NCBI RefSeq assembly: GCF_044068515.1
Contig: NZ_JBIPKI010000047.1
Location: forward strand, 1-17,997
DNA length: 17,997 bases
Source: Desulfurivibrio sp044068515
GTDB lineage: Bacteria > Desulfobacterota > Desulfobulbia > Desulfobulbales > Desulfurivibrionaceae
Direction of reading: 5' to 3'
Made by a program: the position numbers and the translations under genes. A model generated the notes under the pieces. The model was not told the DNA's origin and did no database searches. It worked only from the letters and a program-made list of their open reading frames with translations. Positions 6,283 through 13,734 of this stretch are shown in pieces (positions within the stretch are counted from its first letter, which is position 1; every line of letters begins with the position of its first letter).

Positions 6283-8298
6283 TTACAGCCACGGCTCGGT
6301 TTCAACGATGTTGATGCAGTTGACCTTCTCGCACTTCCATTCCTCGGTCTTGGGATCGAAGGTGGAGTTGACGAAGACCTTCCAGTTCTCGTCATCACAG
6401 GTCGGGTAATCGGACCGGTAGTAGAAGCCCGGATAACGGGATTCCTTCCGGAACTCGATGTGGCGGATGTGGGTTTCAACACACCAGATCCGGTGGTAGT
6501 TCTCCCAGCAGCGCATCAACTCGTGCAGGTCGCCGGCCGCCATCAACTCGGAATCTTCCCGCATCATCTTGAGCAGATCCAAGCAGATGTTGAGCAGCTT
6601 GCCGGAGGTCATGTAATAGGTGGCAACACCGCCGCCGTACTCGTCGGTTGCCTTCATCAGGCGCATCATCAAGCCGGCGGGCTTGCAGTAGTTGGGGTTG
6701 ACATCAACCGCGGTGGTCTTGGCGGCATGCTCGAGGTAGCGCTTAACCGGTGCGTAAATCTCATCGGCGTATTCCTGGGAGCTCTTGGGCAGCTCGGGCT
6801 TGAAGTCGGGATTGTCGCGGCAGAACTTAACCATCTGCTTGGCCACGATCCGGCCTTCGGCATGGGAGCCGGAGGAGAACTTGTGGCCGGAGGCGCCCAC
6901 GCCGTCACCGGCGGTGAAGAGACCATCAACGGTGGTCATCCGGTTGTAGCCCCACTTGTACTGGTGGCTGCGGGGGCCGTCAACGGTGGGTACCCAGTCC
7001 TCGTTGGGGCCGGAGGTCCAGATGCCGCAGCAACCGGAGTGGCTGCCCAGCATGTAGGGTTCGGTGGGCATGATCTCGGAACCGATCTTCTCGGGCTCGA
7101 TGTTCATACCGGCCCAGAGACCTGCCTGACCAACGGACATGTCGAGGAAGTCTTCCCAGGCTTCGGACTCAAGGTGCTTCCAGAACTTCTTGACATCCTT
7201 TTCGTCCATGCCGGCGGCCCGACGCTCTTCCAGGAAGGCGTTGAGGGCTACGTCGGTGGCCATGTAGATGGGACCGCGACCAGCTTTCAGCTCGTTGAGC
7301 ATCAGGTGGTTCCGCAGACAGGTCGGGGTCACGGCGGACTGGCCATAGGGCATGAACTTGGAAAGCTCATCCTTGACCGAGTCGGAGTTGGCGTAGAACT
7401 CGCCCAGGCCGTTCTGAACCTTGGCCTTGAAGAGGAGGAACCAGGCGCCTACAGGGCCGTAACCGTCTTTGAAGCGGGCCGGGGTGAAGCGGTTTTCCAT
7501 CATGGTCAGGGTGGCGCCGACCTGGGCGCACATGGTGTAGGTGGAGCCGGCGTTCCATACCGGATACCAGGCCCGACCCTTACCTTCACCGGTGGACCGG
7601 GGCCGGAAGATATTGACCGCGCCGCCGCAGGCACAGAGCGCGGTCTTGCAACGGAAAACATGAACCTGGTTTTCACGGGTGGAGAAGCCCACGGCGCCGG
7701 CGATCTGGTTTTCCTTGTTCTTGTCCAGGATCAGCTTGACGATGAAGATGCGCTCCAGGATGTTCTCTTCGCCCAGGGCGGTCTTGGCCGGCTCGGCGAC
7801 GATGCACTTGTAGGACTCGCCGTTGATCATGATCTGCCATTTGCCGGTCCGAACCGGCTCACCGCCTTCACGCAGGGTGGGAGCGGGCTTGTCGCCGGGG
7901 AGGTTGTCGCCCTTGTCGTCCTTCTTCCAGATGGGCAGACCCCATTCCTCGAAGAGCTTGACCGATTCATCAACGTGACGACCCAGATCGTAGATCAGGT
8001 CTTCCCGAACCACGCCCATCAGGTCGTTGCGGACCATCTTGACGTAGTTTTCGATCTTGTTGGCGCCGATGTAGGTGTTGATGGCGGACAGGCCCTGGGC
8101 CACGGCGCCGGAGCGCTCCAAGGAGGCCTTGTCAACCAGTTTGATCTTGAGGTCGGCCGGGGCCCACTTCTTGATTTCGAAGGCGGTGCCGCAAGCGGCC
8201 ATACCACCGCCGATGATCAGAACATCGACGTCATGCTCAACAATTTCGGGATTGGCAACGGCGGGCAACTCGCCCAACGGCTTATTCGGTAATGCCAT
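6283..8298 (-). CDS. aprA: APS reductase alpha subunit (AprA)
   Basis: AprA is the FAD-containing catalytic subunit of cytoplasmic adenylylsulfate reductase. It converts adenosine 5'-phosphosulfate plus two electrons to sulfite and AMP, or the reverse. The 671-aa length fits the family. An FAD Rossmann motif lies near the N-terminus (IIGGGMAACG, 28-37), with further FAD-contact residues in GDGVGASGHKFSSGSHAEGR (464-483). The segment ENRFTPARF (268-276) and H420 in GSHSGCCG probably supply the substrate-binding Arg and His known from the Archaeoglobus enzyme; this assignment is by motif, not alignment. The ATG at 8298 has GGAGAA 6 bases upstream. It follows aprB by 65 bases and ends in a strong terminator. 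The sequence cannot show whether the enzyme runs reductively or oxidatively. Confidence 0.98.
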   Translation of the reverse strand: MALPNKPLGELPAVANPEIVEHDVDVLIIGGGMAACGTAFEIKKWAPADLKIKLVDKASLERSGAVAQGLSAINTYIGANKIENYVKMVRNDLMGVVREDLIYDLGRHVDESVKLFEEWGLPIWKKDDKGDNLPGDKPAPTLREGGEPVRTGKWQIMINGESYKCIVAEPAKTALGEENILERIFIVKLILDKNKENQIAGAVGFSTRENQVHVFRCKTALCACGGAVNIFRPRSTGEGKGRAWYPVWNAGSTYTMCAQVGATLTMMENRFTPARFKDGYGPVGAWFLLFKAKVQNGLGEFYANSDSVKDELSKFMPYGQSAVTPTCLRNHLMLNELKAGRGPIYMATDVALNAFLEERRAAGMDEKDVKKFWKHLESEAWEDFLDMSVGQAGLWAGMNIEPEKIGSEIMPTEPYMLGSHSGCCGIWTSGPNEDWVPTVDGPRSHQYKWGYNRMTTVDGLFTAGDGVGASGHKFSSGSHAEGRIVAKQMVKFCRDNPDFKPELPKSSQEYADEIYAPVKRYLEHAAKTTAVDVNPNYCKPAGLMMRLMKATDEYGGGVATYYMTSGKLLNICLDLLKMMREDSELMAAGDLHELMRCWENYHRIWCVETHIRHIEFRKESRYPGFYYRSDYPTCDDENWKVFVNSTFDPKTEEWKCEKVNCINIVETEPWL

Positions 8299-8363
8299 AA
8301 TAGTTTCTCCTTATTTTTTTACTTATGTTCAAGTAATGATTACCTGTTCAGTCGTTGCCGTCC

Positions 8364-8792
8364 TTACTTGGCCAGCGCGGCGGGAACCGGCAGTTCGGCT
8401 TCCAGCAGCAGACGTTCGTCATCCAGGTTCTCGCCCTTGGCGTCGGTGTATGCATTGGCGGCGCCTTCAGCGGTGGTCCGGATCGGGAACTTGAAACGCT
8501 TCAGGTTGCCGTTACGGAACTTGACGGTCCACATGATGGAATCGGAACTCCGCATGGGGTGAACCTGGCCGCCCATGGGCACGAAGTCGTTGTAGCCGCG
8601 GACGGCGATGGCGCCCTGCGGACAGATTTTCACGCAAGAGTAACACTCCCAGCATGCATCGGGCTCCTGGTTGTAAGCCTTCATCTCGTCCTTGTTCAAG
8701 ACCATCAGGTCGTTGGGACAGATGTACATGCAAGCAGTCTTATCACCGCCCTTGCAACCATCACACTTTTCGGTTTCGACATAGCTCGGCAT
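8364..8792 (-). CDS. aprB: APS reductase beta subunit (AprB)
   Basis: AprB is the ferredoxin-like electron-transfer subunit that passes electrons to the FAD of AprA. The 142-aa protein has two [4Fe-4S] motifs. The first is unusual for ferredoxins but normal for AprB: C10/C13/C21/C25, with a seven-residue insert (CDGCKGGDKTACMYICP). The second is C47/C50/C53/C57 (CWECYSCVKICP). The C-terminal ~80 residues form the tail expected to wrap around AprA. The ATG at 8792 has a near-perfect AGGAGGT 6 bases upstream. It is the first gene of the apr unit, behind a long structured leader and a near-consensus promoter. Confidence 0.98.
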   Translation of the reverse strand: MPSYVETEKCDGCKGGDKTACMYICPNDLMVLNKDEMKAYNQEPDACWECYSCVKICPQGAIAVRGYNDFVPMGGQVHPMRSSDSIMWTVKFRNGNLKRFKFPIRTTAEGAANAYTDAKGENLDDERLLLEAELPVPAALAK

Positions 8793-9062
8793 TCACAAAC
8801 CTCCTCAAAATTGAGTTTGAATTTTGTCGGCTCGATCTCCCCACTATAAGTGAGGAAACCAAGCCCACGGCACCTTAACCTGAACCTCGTTTTTGCTTTG
8901 AAATATTTCGCCGCCGACCGAACTTGACGGCGAAGAAGAGCGGCGCATTCTCGAAAGGATGATCACCGCACCCGGCCCCTTACTCAGCCGCCTTTGCCCA
9001 TGGCGACGGGGCAAACCCATATTTTTTTCAGAAAAATGAAGGGGCGCTCATATTTTCTGACT
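8793..9062 (-). other. Structured 5' leader of the aprBA mRNA
   Basis: If transcription starts near 9062, the leader is about 270 nt with no supported gene. Four inverted repeats are visible. The first (9029-9039 with 9048-9059, one bulge) begins about three bases from the RNA 5' end. The second pairs 8993-8999 with 9009-9015, and the third 8907-8913 with 8928-8934. The fourth pairs 8806-8812 with 8820-8826 directly against the aprB Shine-Dalgarno at 8799-8805. None has a U-tract, so they are not simple attenuators. A TATAGT at 8843-8848 could be a second -10, but its -35 is poor. A regulatory role is inference. Confidence 0.5.
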
Positions 9063-9068
9063 CAGGTT

Positions 9069-9097
9069 TCTATAATTTTTCACCCGCCAAATGTCAA
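9069..9097 (-). promoter_or_regulatory. Strong sigma70-like promoter of aprBA
   Basis: On the minus strand a perfect TTGACA (9092-9097) is followed after exactly 17 bases by TATAGA (9069-9074). An A at 9062 is the likely start. It fits strong expression of APS reductase, an abundant enzyme in sulfate reducers. Confidence 0.8.
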
Positions 9098-9144
9098 GAA
9101 AAAAACTCCCTGCCGGCAAACCCGGACGGGACATCGTTTAATAA

Positions 9145-9173
9145 TTGACACATTGGGAAGGGAAGATTATTTA
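9145..9173 (+). promoter_or_regulatory. Candidate promoter of the CxxxCC protein gene
   Basis: A perfect TTGACA (9145-9150) is followed after 17 bases by TATTTA (9168-9173), within an A/T-rich stretch. It faces away from the apr promoter, whose -35 lies about 50 bases to the left. The leader to the ATG at 9300 would be about 120 bases. The -10 is weak, so the exact position is uncertain. Confidence 0.5.
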
Positions 9174-9299
9174 TGTATGTTTTGTAATGATCTAGCAGGA
9201 TTTTCCGTGGCTTCAGGCTCCTTTAATTGACCCTCCGCCCTTTAGCCGCTTCCATTGCGGACAAGGCCACCTTGTCCCGGACCAAATGAGGAAGCAACA

Positions 9300-10277
9300 A
9301 TGAGCAACAAGCAGCAAGAAAACGAACGTCCGCCCATTTTCAGCAACAACCCCAGCAACATCATGCCGCAGAAGCTGACCCTCGACAGCAAGCTGAAGTT
9401 TCGCTGTCATCCCGGAGTTTCCTGCTTCACGGCCTGTTGCGGCAACATCAATATAATCCTGACCCCCTATGATATCCTGCGGATCCGCCGGGCTCTGAAC
9501 CTGCCCGCCGAGGAGTTCCTGCTCCGCTATACTACCCCGACCTACCTGGAAAAAACCGATCTGCCCGGGGTCAAGATCATGCTCGACGAGGAGGGTCGCT
9601 GTCCCTTCGTTACCCCCGAAGGTTGCACCATCTATCCTTACCGGCCGACCACCTGCCGCTATTACCCGGTGGGAATGTCCTATTTCCGCGAGGCCCCGGA
9701 AAAGAAAGACGAAAAGGCCCTTGCCGAGGAATTTTATTTCCTGGTCAAGGAGGAGCACTGCAAAGGCCACCTGGAAGACAAAATCCAGACCATCCAGGAA
9801 TGGCGGGTCGACCAGGGGATCGATGAGTCGGACCTCATGAACAAGGAGTGGATGGAACTGGTCATGCGGCGCAAATCCTTCGGCTACCAAGCCACCTTAA
9901 GTGAACCGGCCAAGCGGATCTTTTTCCTGGCCAGCACCGACCTGGACAAGTTCCGCGACCTGGTCTTCAGCGACGCCTTTCTCTCCTCCTACGAGTTTGA
10001 TGAGGAAACCCTGCAAAAGCTGCGCGAGGACGACATCGAGTTGATGCGTTTCGCCTTCCGCTTCCTGGCCGCCACCATTTTCGGTATCCGCGACTCCGGC
10101 CTCAAGGTCCGGGAAGAACGTCTCCAGCAGAAGATGGAGCAGATCAAAAAGCACCGGGCCGGGGCCGAAAAACGGGCCCAGGAAACCTACCAGGAGCTGC
10201 TCCAGGACCATGAAAAGCTGAAAAAACAGGCGGGTGCCAAAAAATCCGCCGCCCCCGGCAAAGGTTCCGCCGACTAG
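9300..10277 (+). CDS. YkgJ-like CxxxCC-type cysteine-cluster protein (putative Zn/Fe binding)
   Basis: The 325-aa soluble protein resembles the YkgJ/CxxCxxCC family (zinc- or iron-chelating domain). The cysteines are C36, C42, C46 and C47 (CHPGVSCFTACCGN), then C101, C109, C119 (CPF..GCTIYPYRPTTCRYYP) and C154. The motif order, with the CTIYxxRPxxCRxYP block, is typical of the family, whose function is mostly unknown. The C-terminal ~170 residues are mainly helical by composition. Residues 268-312 are highly charged and could form a coiled coil, ending in a Lys/Ala-rich tail. The ATG at 9300 has GAGGAAG 5 bases upstream and is preferred to an in-frame ATG at 9255. It is divergent from aprBA with a shared 507-base region. 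A role in Fe-S or metal handling for Apr/Qmo is speculation. Confidence 0.85.
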   Translation: MSNKQQENERPPIFSNNPSNIMPQKLTLDSKLKFRCHPGVSCFTACCGNINIILTPYDILRIRRALNLPAEEFLLRYTTPTYLEKTDLPGVKIMLDEEGRCPFVTPEGCTIYPYRPTTCRYYPVGMSYFREAPEKKDEKALAEEFYFLVKEEHCKGHLEDKIQTIQEWRVDQGIDESDLMNKEWMELVMRRKSFGYQATLSEPAKRIFFLASTDLDKFRDLVFSDAFLSSYEFDEETLQKLREDDIELMRFAFRFLAATIFGIRDSGLKVREERLQQKMEQIKKHRAGAEKRAQETYQELLQDHEKLKKQAGAKKSAAPGKGSAD

Positions 10278-10310
10278 CTTAACAAGTCACCGGCGCAGGC
10301 CAGCCATTGC

Positions 10311-10376
10311 CTGGCGGGGGCCTCGGCGGAGATCCGGACCGCCCGAGAACCCGGAGGCGGCCCCCGGACTTGCCAG
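10311..10376. repeat. Branched inverted repeat between convergent genes
   Basis: CTGGC/GCCAG (10311-10315 with 10372-10376) encloses GGGGGCC/GGCCCCC (10316-10322 with 10359-10365). Inside is TCGGCGG with CCGCCCGA (10323-10329 with 10339-10346, one bulge). There is no T-tract on either strand. It lies between the stop codons of the plus-strand CxxxCC gene and the minus-strand kinase gene, so it may protect or end both mRNAs. Confidence 0.4.
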
Positions 10377-10386
10377 AGGGGGATCG

Positions 10387-11844
10387 TCAGCGGGCAGGAA
10401 AAATAAGCCGGAAGCAGGCGCCCTGCCCCGGTTCGCTTTCCACCTCGATGCGGCCATAATGGGCATCGACGATGTTTTTGACGATGGCCAGGCCCAGGCC
10501 GGTGCCCCGATGTTTATCGGTATGGAAGGGCTGGAAGATCTTGTCCCGCCGTTCAGGGGAAATACCGATTCCGCTATCGGCGATTTCCACCACTTGCCCG
10601 GCTTTGACCCTGACGCCCCGGCGCCGGCTGCGCAGGGTCAGGGTTCCCCCTTCCGGCATGGCCTGAGTGGCGTTGAGCATGATGTTCAGCAGGGCCCGGT
10701 AAACCTGTTCCCGGTCGATGAGCAGCGGGGGCAGCTTGTCATCCAGTTCGAGCTGGGCTTTGATGGAGCGGTTCTCCAGTTCGGGCGTCAAAAAAGTCAG
10801 GGCCTGGCGCAGCACCTCGTTGATCGACTCGGGAGCCCGTTTCGGCGTCTGGGGCCGGGCAAAATCAAGAAATTCACGCACGATCCCGTCCAGCCGTCCG
10901 GTCTCGGCCACGATGATTTCCGCCAGGTGCTCATTGCCGGGGGCCGCCTTTTGCAGACGTTTGCCGAGGATGGCCGCAGTGCTGCGGATGATCCCCAGGG
11001 GGTTTTTGATCTCGTGGGACACCGAGGCCACCATCTTGCCCAGGGTGGCCAGCTTCTCGCTCTGGTGCAACTGCTGTTCCAGGCGCCGCCGTTCCGCGGC
11101 CCGCTTCTCCATAATTCTTTCGGCCCGCCCCACAATGATTCGCAGAACCGCGAAAAGGGCCGACATGATCAGCATTGAAATCAGGATTACCGCCCCCTGG
11201 AAGCGGGCAATCGCTTCCATGTCCTCGGACAAATCCTGGACCACCTCGATAACCCCCATGATGATATCCGGCTTATCGTCCAGCGGGGTATATTGAATAA
11301 ATGGGATGAAGGTATGCAGCTGGGAAGTGCTAGGGGTCACCCAGGGCAGCGCTCCCCAGGGGCCGCCCTGGGTTGCCAGCCGGGAGGCGCTGCGACCATC
11401 CAGGGCCTGGAGATATTCCTCTCCGCCCACATCCCGCTGGCCGATTTTCTCATTGACGGTACTGTAGGAAATGATGTTTTCCCGGGAATCATAGATGGTC
11501 ACGGCCTGGACCCGCATCCCGTGGGTGGTATTGCGGACCACCGCGTCCAGCAGCTGGTACTGCTCGGGGGTGCGCAGGGCGATCTTGCCGTAATGGAGCA
11601 CCGTGGGGACCACGAACTGCTGGAACACCTGGTGACTCAGGTTCTCGGTCACCACCAGGGCATAGGCCTCGCTGCGCTCCAGCAGGGTCCGTTGGGCATA
11701 GTTGGAAATCAGCCAGGAAAGGGCCAGGGTAAAAACCAGGAAAACCGCCAAGCTGGTGAAGGAAAAAAACTTCACCAGCCGAAAGGGCTTCATCGCCGCG
11801 ATTTCAGCCCCGTCAACCGGTTTTCGGATCCGTTCAACCACCAC
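10387..11844 (-). CDS. Membrane sensor histidine kinase
   Basis: This is a two-component sensor kinase of 485 aa. From the GTG at 11844, a membrane helix spans about 28-48 and a second about 217-238, enclosing a ~165-residue periplasmic sensor region with no motif I can name. HisKA is near 262-330 with phospho-acceptor H277 (SHEIKNPLG). The ATPase domain has the N box (N387/N391), G1 DSGIGI (423-428), the F box (PFHTDK) and G2 GTGLGL (447-452). The core resembles NtrB/PilS-type kinases that pair with NtrC-family regulators. No regulator gene is adjacent, so the partner is unknown. The GTG start overlaps the radical SAM stop by 11 bases. An ATG at 11793 (MKPFRLVKFF) is an equally good start, since neither has a clear Shine-Dalgarno. 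Confidence 0.92.
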   Translation of the reverse strand: MVVERIRKPVDGAEIAAMKPFRLVKFFSFTSLAVFLVFTLALSWLISNYAQRTLLERSEAYALVVTENLSHQVFQQFVVPTVLHYGKIALRTPEQYQLLDAVVRNTTHGMRVQAVTIYDSRENIISYSTVNEKIGQRDVGGEEYLQALDGRSASRLATQGGPWGALPWVTPSTSQLHTFIPFIQYTPLDDKPDIIMGVIEVVQDLSEDMEAIARFQGAVILISMLIMSALFAVLRIIVGRAERIMEKRAAERRRLEQQLHQSEKLATLGKMVASVSHEIKNPLGIIRSTAAILGKRLQKAAPGNEHLAEIIVAETGRLDGIVREFLDFARPQTPKRAPESINEVLRQALTFLTPELENRSIKAQLELDDKLPPLLIDREQVYRALLNIMLNATQAMPEGGTLTLRSRRRGVRVKAGQVVEIADSGIGISPERRDKIFQPFHTDKHRGTGLGLAIVKNIVDAHYGRIEVESEPGQGACFRLIFPAR

Positions 11845-13675
11845 ACACCCCGCAACGACGGCAACTTGCCACCCGGCAAGCCTCGGTACTCCGTCCCTTC
11901 AAACCCCGCCTGTACTCCGCCAGAAGATACTCCGGCTTGATGCCGGGAGCAATAATTTCCCAGGGGAAGAGTTCCCCGCCGGCCCGTTGCCGCCCGGCAT
12001 ACCAGTCCGGATCCAAGCCCTGCTGCAGCAGCTGGCGCCGCCAGTTGCCGCTTTGGCCGGCGGCCAGGGCTATCAGGGCCAAACCCAGGCGGCGGTCCCC
12101 CCGGGCCAGCACCGCCTGCCAGTAGGCGCGCTCCGGCGATTCGGCGCTGATGCGGACATTGGCTTCGGGACGCAATTCCTGCTGAAGCAGGCGCAGACGC
12201 CGGCGCAGCAGGGTTACCCCGGCAAAGGGATGATATTGAAAAGGGGTCCAGGGCTTGGGGACAAAGGAGCTGACGCTGAGCTGAATTTCCGTAAGCCGGC
12301 CCCGGGCCCGGCCCAGAGGAAGCAGGCGGCGCCGCAATTTGCCAATCATGACGACCAGTTCCTGTAAATCATCATCTTCCTCGGTGGGCAGGCCGATCAT
12401 GCAGTAAAGCTTGACCGTGGTGATCCCGCTGCCGGCCAGGGCCTCGGCCGCCTGCAAAATTTCATCCTCGGTCAGGTTCTTGTTGATCACCCGCCGCAGC
12501 CGCTCCGAAGCGCCGTCGGGGGCCAGCACCGCCGTCTTGATCCCGCTGCCGGCCAGGAGCCGGAGCAACTCCGGGGTAAGGGCGTCGGCCCGCAGCGAGG
12601 AAAAGGAAAGCTCGCAGCCGGCCTGCTCAATGAATTCGCTGATCCGGGCCAGAGTCCCGGGCTCGGCCATCTCCATCCCCAGCAGCCCTACCCGCTTGAT
12701 GTCGGGCGGCCGCTGGGCCAGGGCGGCATAAATCGCCGCCGGCGACCAGAGCCGGGGCGGCCGGTACACAAAACCGGCGGCGCAGAACCGGCAGCCCCGG
12801 CTGCAACCCCGGCCCAATTCCACCAGAAAAAGATCGCTGAACTCGGCCTGGGGGCTGAGCAGGCGCGAGTAACCGGCGATTTCCGGTTCCTCTAAAAGCA
12901 CCGGCCTGATTCGCTCCGGCAACCCCTGAGCGGCAGTCATGGCCGCCAAGCGCCCGTCCGGATGATAGCGGGGGGTATAAAAACGAGGAGCATAGCAGCC
13001 GGGCAAGGAGGTGGCCAGATCACGCAGCAGTTCTTCCCGGCCCGCCGCCGCAACCCCATGGCTCACCAGCCGCTCCAGCACGGCGGGCAGAATCGCCTCC
13101 GCCTCACCGATGATGAAAAGATCGGTGACCGGGGCCAGGGGTTCGGGGTTCATCCAGACCGCCACCCCCCCGCCGACGATCAGCGGGCGATGGTCAGCAC
13201 CTGGGCCGGCCGCCGGGGAGATGCCGCCGGCGGCCAGCATCTGCAGCAGGTTGAGGGTATCGCCCTCAAAGGAGAGCGAGTAGCAGATCAAGGGGAAATC
13301 GCGCAGGGGGCGGCCCGACTCCAGGGAAAGCGGGGGCTGGCCGGGCGGCGGCAGCACAAAGCGCTCCGCCACCACCCCGGGATGTTCATTGAGCAGGTCG
13401 TAAACCAGTTGCAGGCCGAGGTTGGAGGTCGCGACCCGATAGCTGCTGGGAAAAATCAGCGCCACCGGCAGCAGGCCGGTCCATTTCTTGCGCCAGGTTC
13501 CCCTCTCGCCGGCCAGGAGGTCGGGGGGCGCCGATTCCCGCCGGCGGAGGCGAGGTTGACGGGGGGGGCGACGACTGGCGGCCCTCGGCAGATAAGGGGC
13601 GGTTGCCGGCCCGATCAGGTTCGGCGCCATGCGGTCAGACCGGCGGCGGGCCGGCCGGGGCAAGCTGGGGACCAC
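11834..13675 (-). CDS. B12-binding-domain radical SAM protein (TIGR03960-like)
   Basis: Residues ~65-225 look like a cobalamin-binding-type domain (SFEGDTLNLLQML, then LIVGGG at 165-170 and DLFIIGEAE). The radical SAM core follows with C291/C295/C298 (CSRGCRFC, CX3CX2C) and a barrel continuing to about 480. The C-terminus holds C600, C605, C608 and C611 (CRVASCRRCGVC), a possible metal site. The architecture matches large radical SAM proteins of the TIGR03960 type. The reaction is unknown to me. The annotated start is a GTG with no good Shine-Dalgarno. The first ~60 residues are Arg/Pro-rich and unlike the conserved part, so the true start may be the ATG at 13630 or a codon further upstream. 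It lies 59 bases after ftsZ, and its 3' end overlaps the kinase gene. Confidence 0.85.
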   Translation of the reverse strand: MVPSLPRPARRRSDRMAPNLIGPATAPYLPRAASRRPPRQPRLRRRESAPPDLLAGERGTWRKKWTGLLPVALIFPSSYRVATSNLGLQLVYDLLNEHPGVVAERFVLPPPGQPPLSLESGRPLRDFPLICYSLSFEGDTLNLLQMLAAGGISPAAGPGADHRPLIVGGGVAVWMNPEPLAPVTDLFIIGEAEAILPAVLERLVSHGVAAAGREELLRDLATSLPGCYAPRFYTPRYHPDGRLAAMTAAQGLPERIRPVLLEEPEIAGYSRLLSPQAEFSDLFLVELGRGCSRGCRFCAAGFVYRPPRLWSPAAIYAALAQRPPDIKRVGLLGMEMAEPGTLARISEFIEQAGCELSFSSLRADALTPELLRLLAGSGIKTAVLAPDGASERLRRVINKNLTEDEILQAAEALAGSGITTVKLYCMIGLPTEEDDDLQELVVMIGKLRRRLLPLGRARGRLTEIQLSVSSFVPKPWTPFQYHPFAGVTLLRRRLRLLQQELRPEANVRISAESPERAYWQAVLARGDRRLGLALIALAAGQSGNWRRQLLQQGLDPDWYAGRQRAGGELFPWEIIAPGIKPEYLLAEYRRGLKGRSTEACRVASCRRCGVCGG

Positions 13676-13734
13676 GCTGAACCTGGCGCGGCGGCGCTGT
13701 TTGAGGTAACGTTCACCCTCATCAAGGCCTGCCG

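Noticed and set aside
6193..8292. A 699-codon plus-strand frame opposite aprA
   Set aside because: It mirrors aprA almost exactly, starts inside the terminator hairpin and is Gly/Val/His-rich without motifs.
8843..8848. TATAGT as a second apr -10 element
   Set aside because: The sequence 16-18 bases upstream (GCCGTG region) does not resemble a -35, and there is no extended -10; the promoter at 9069-9097 is much better.
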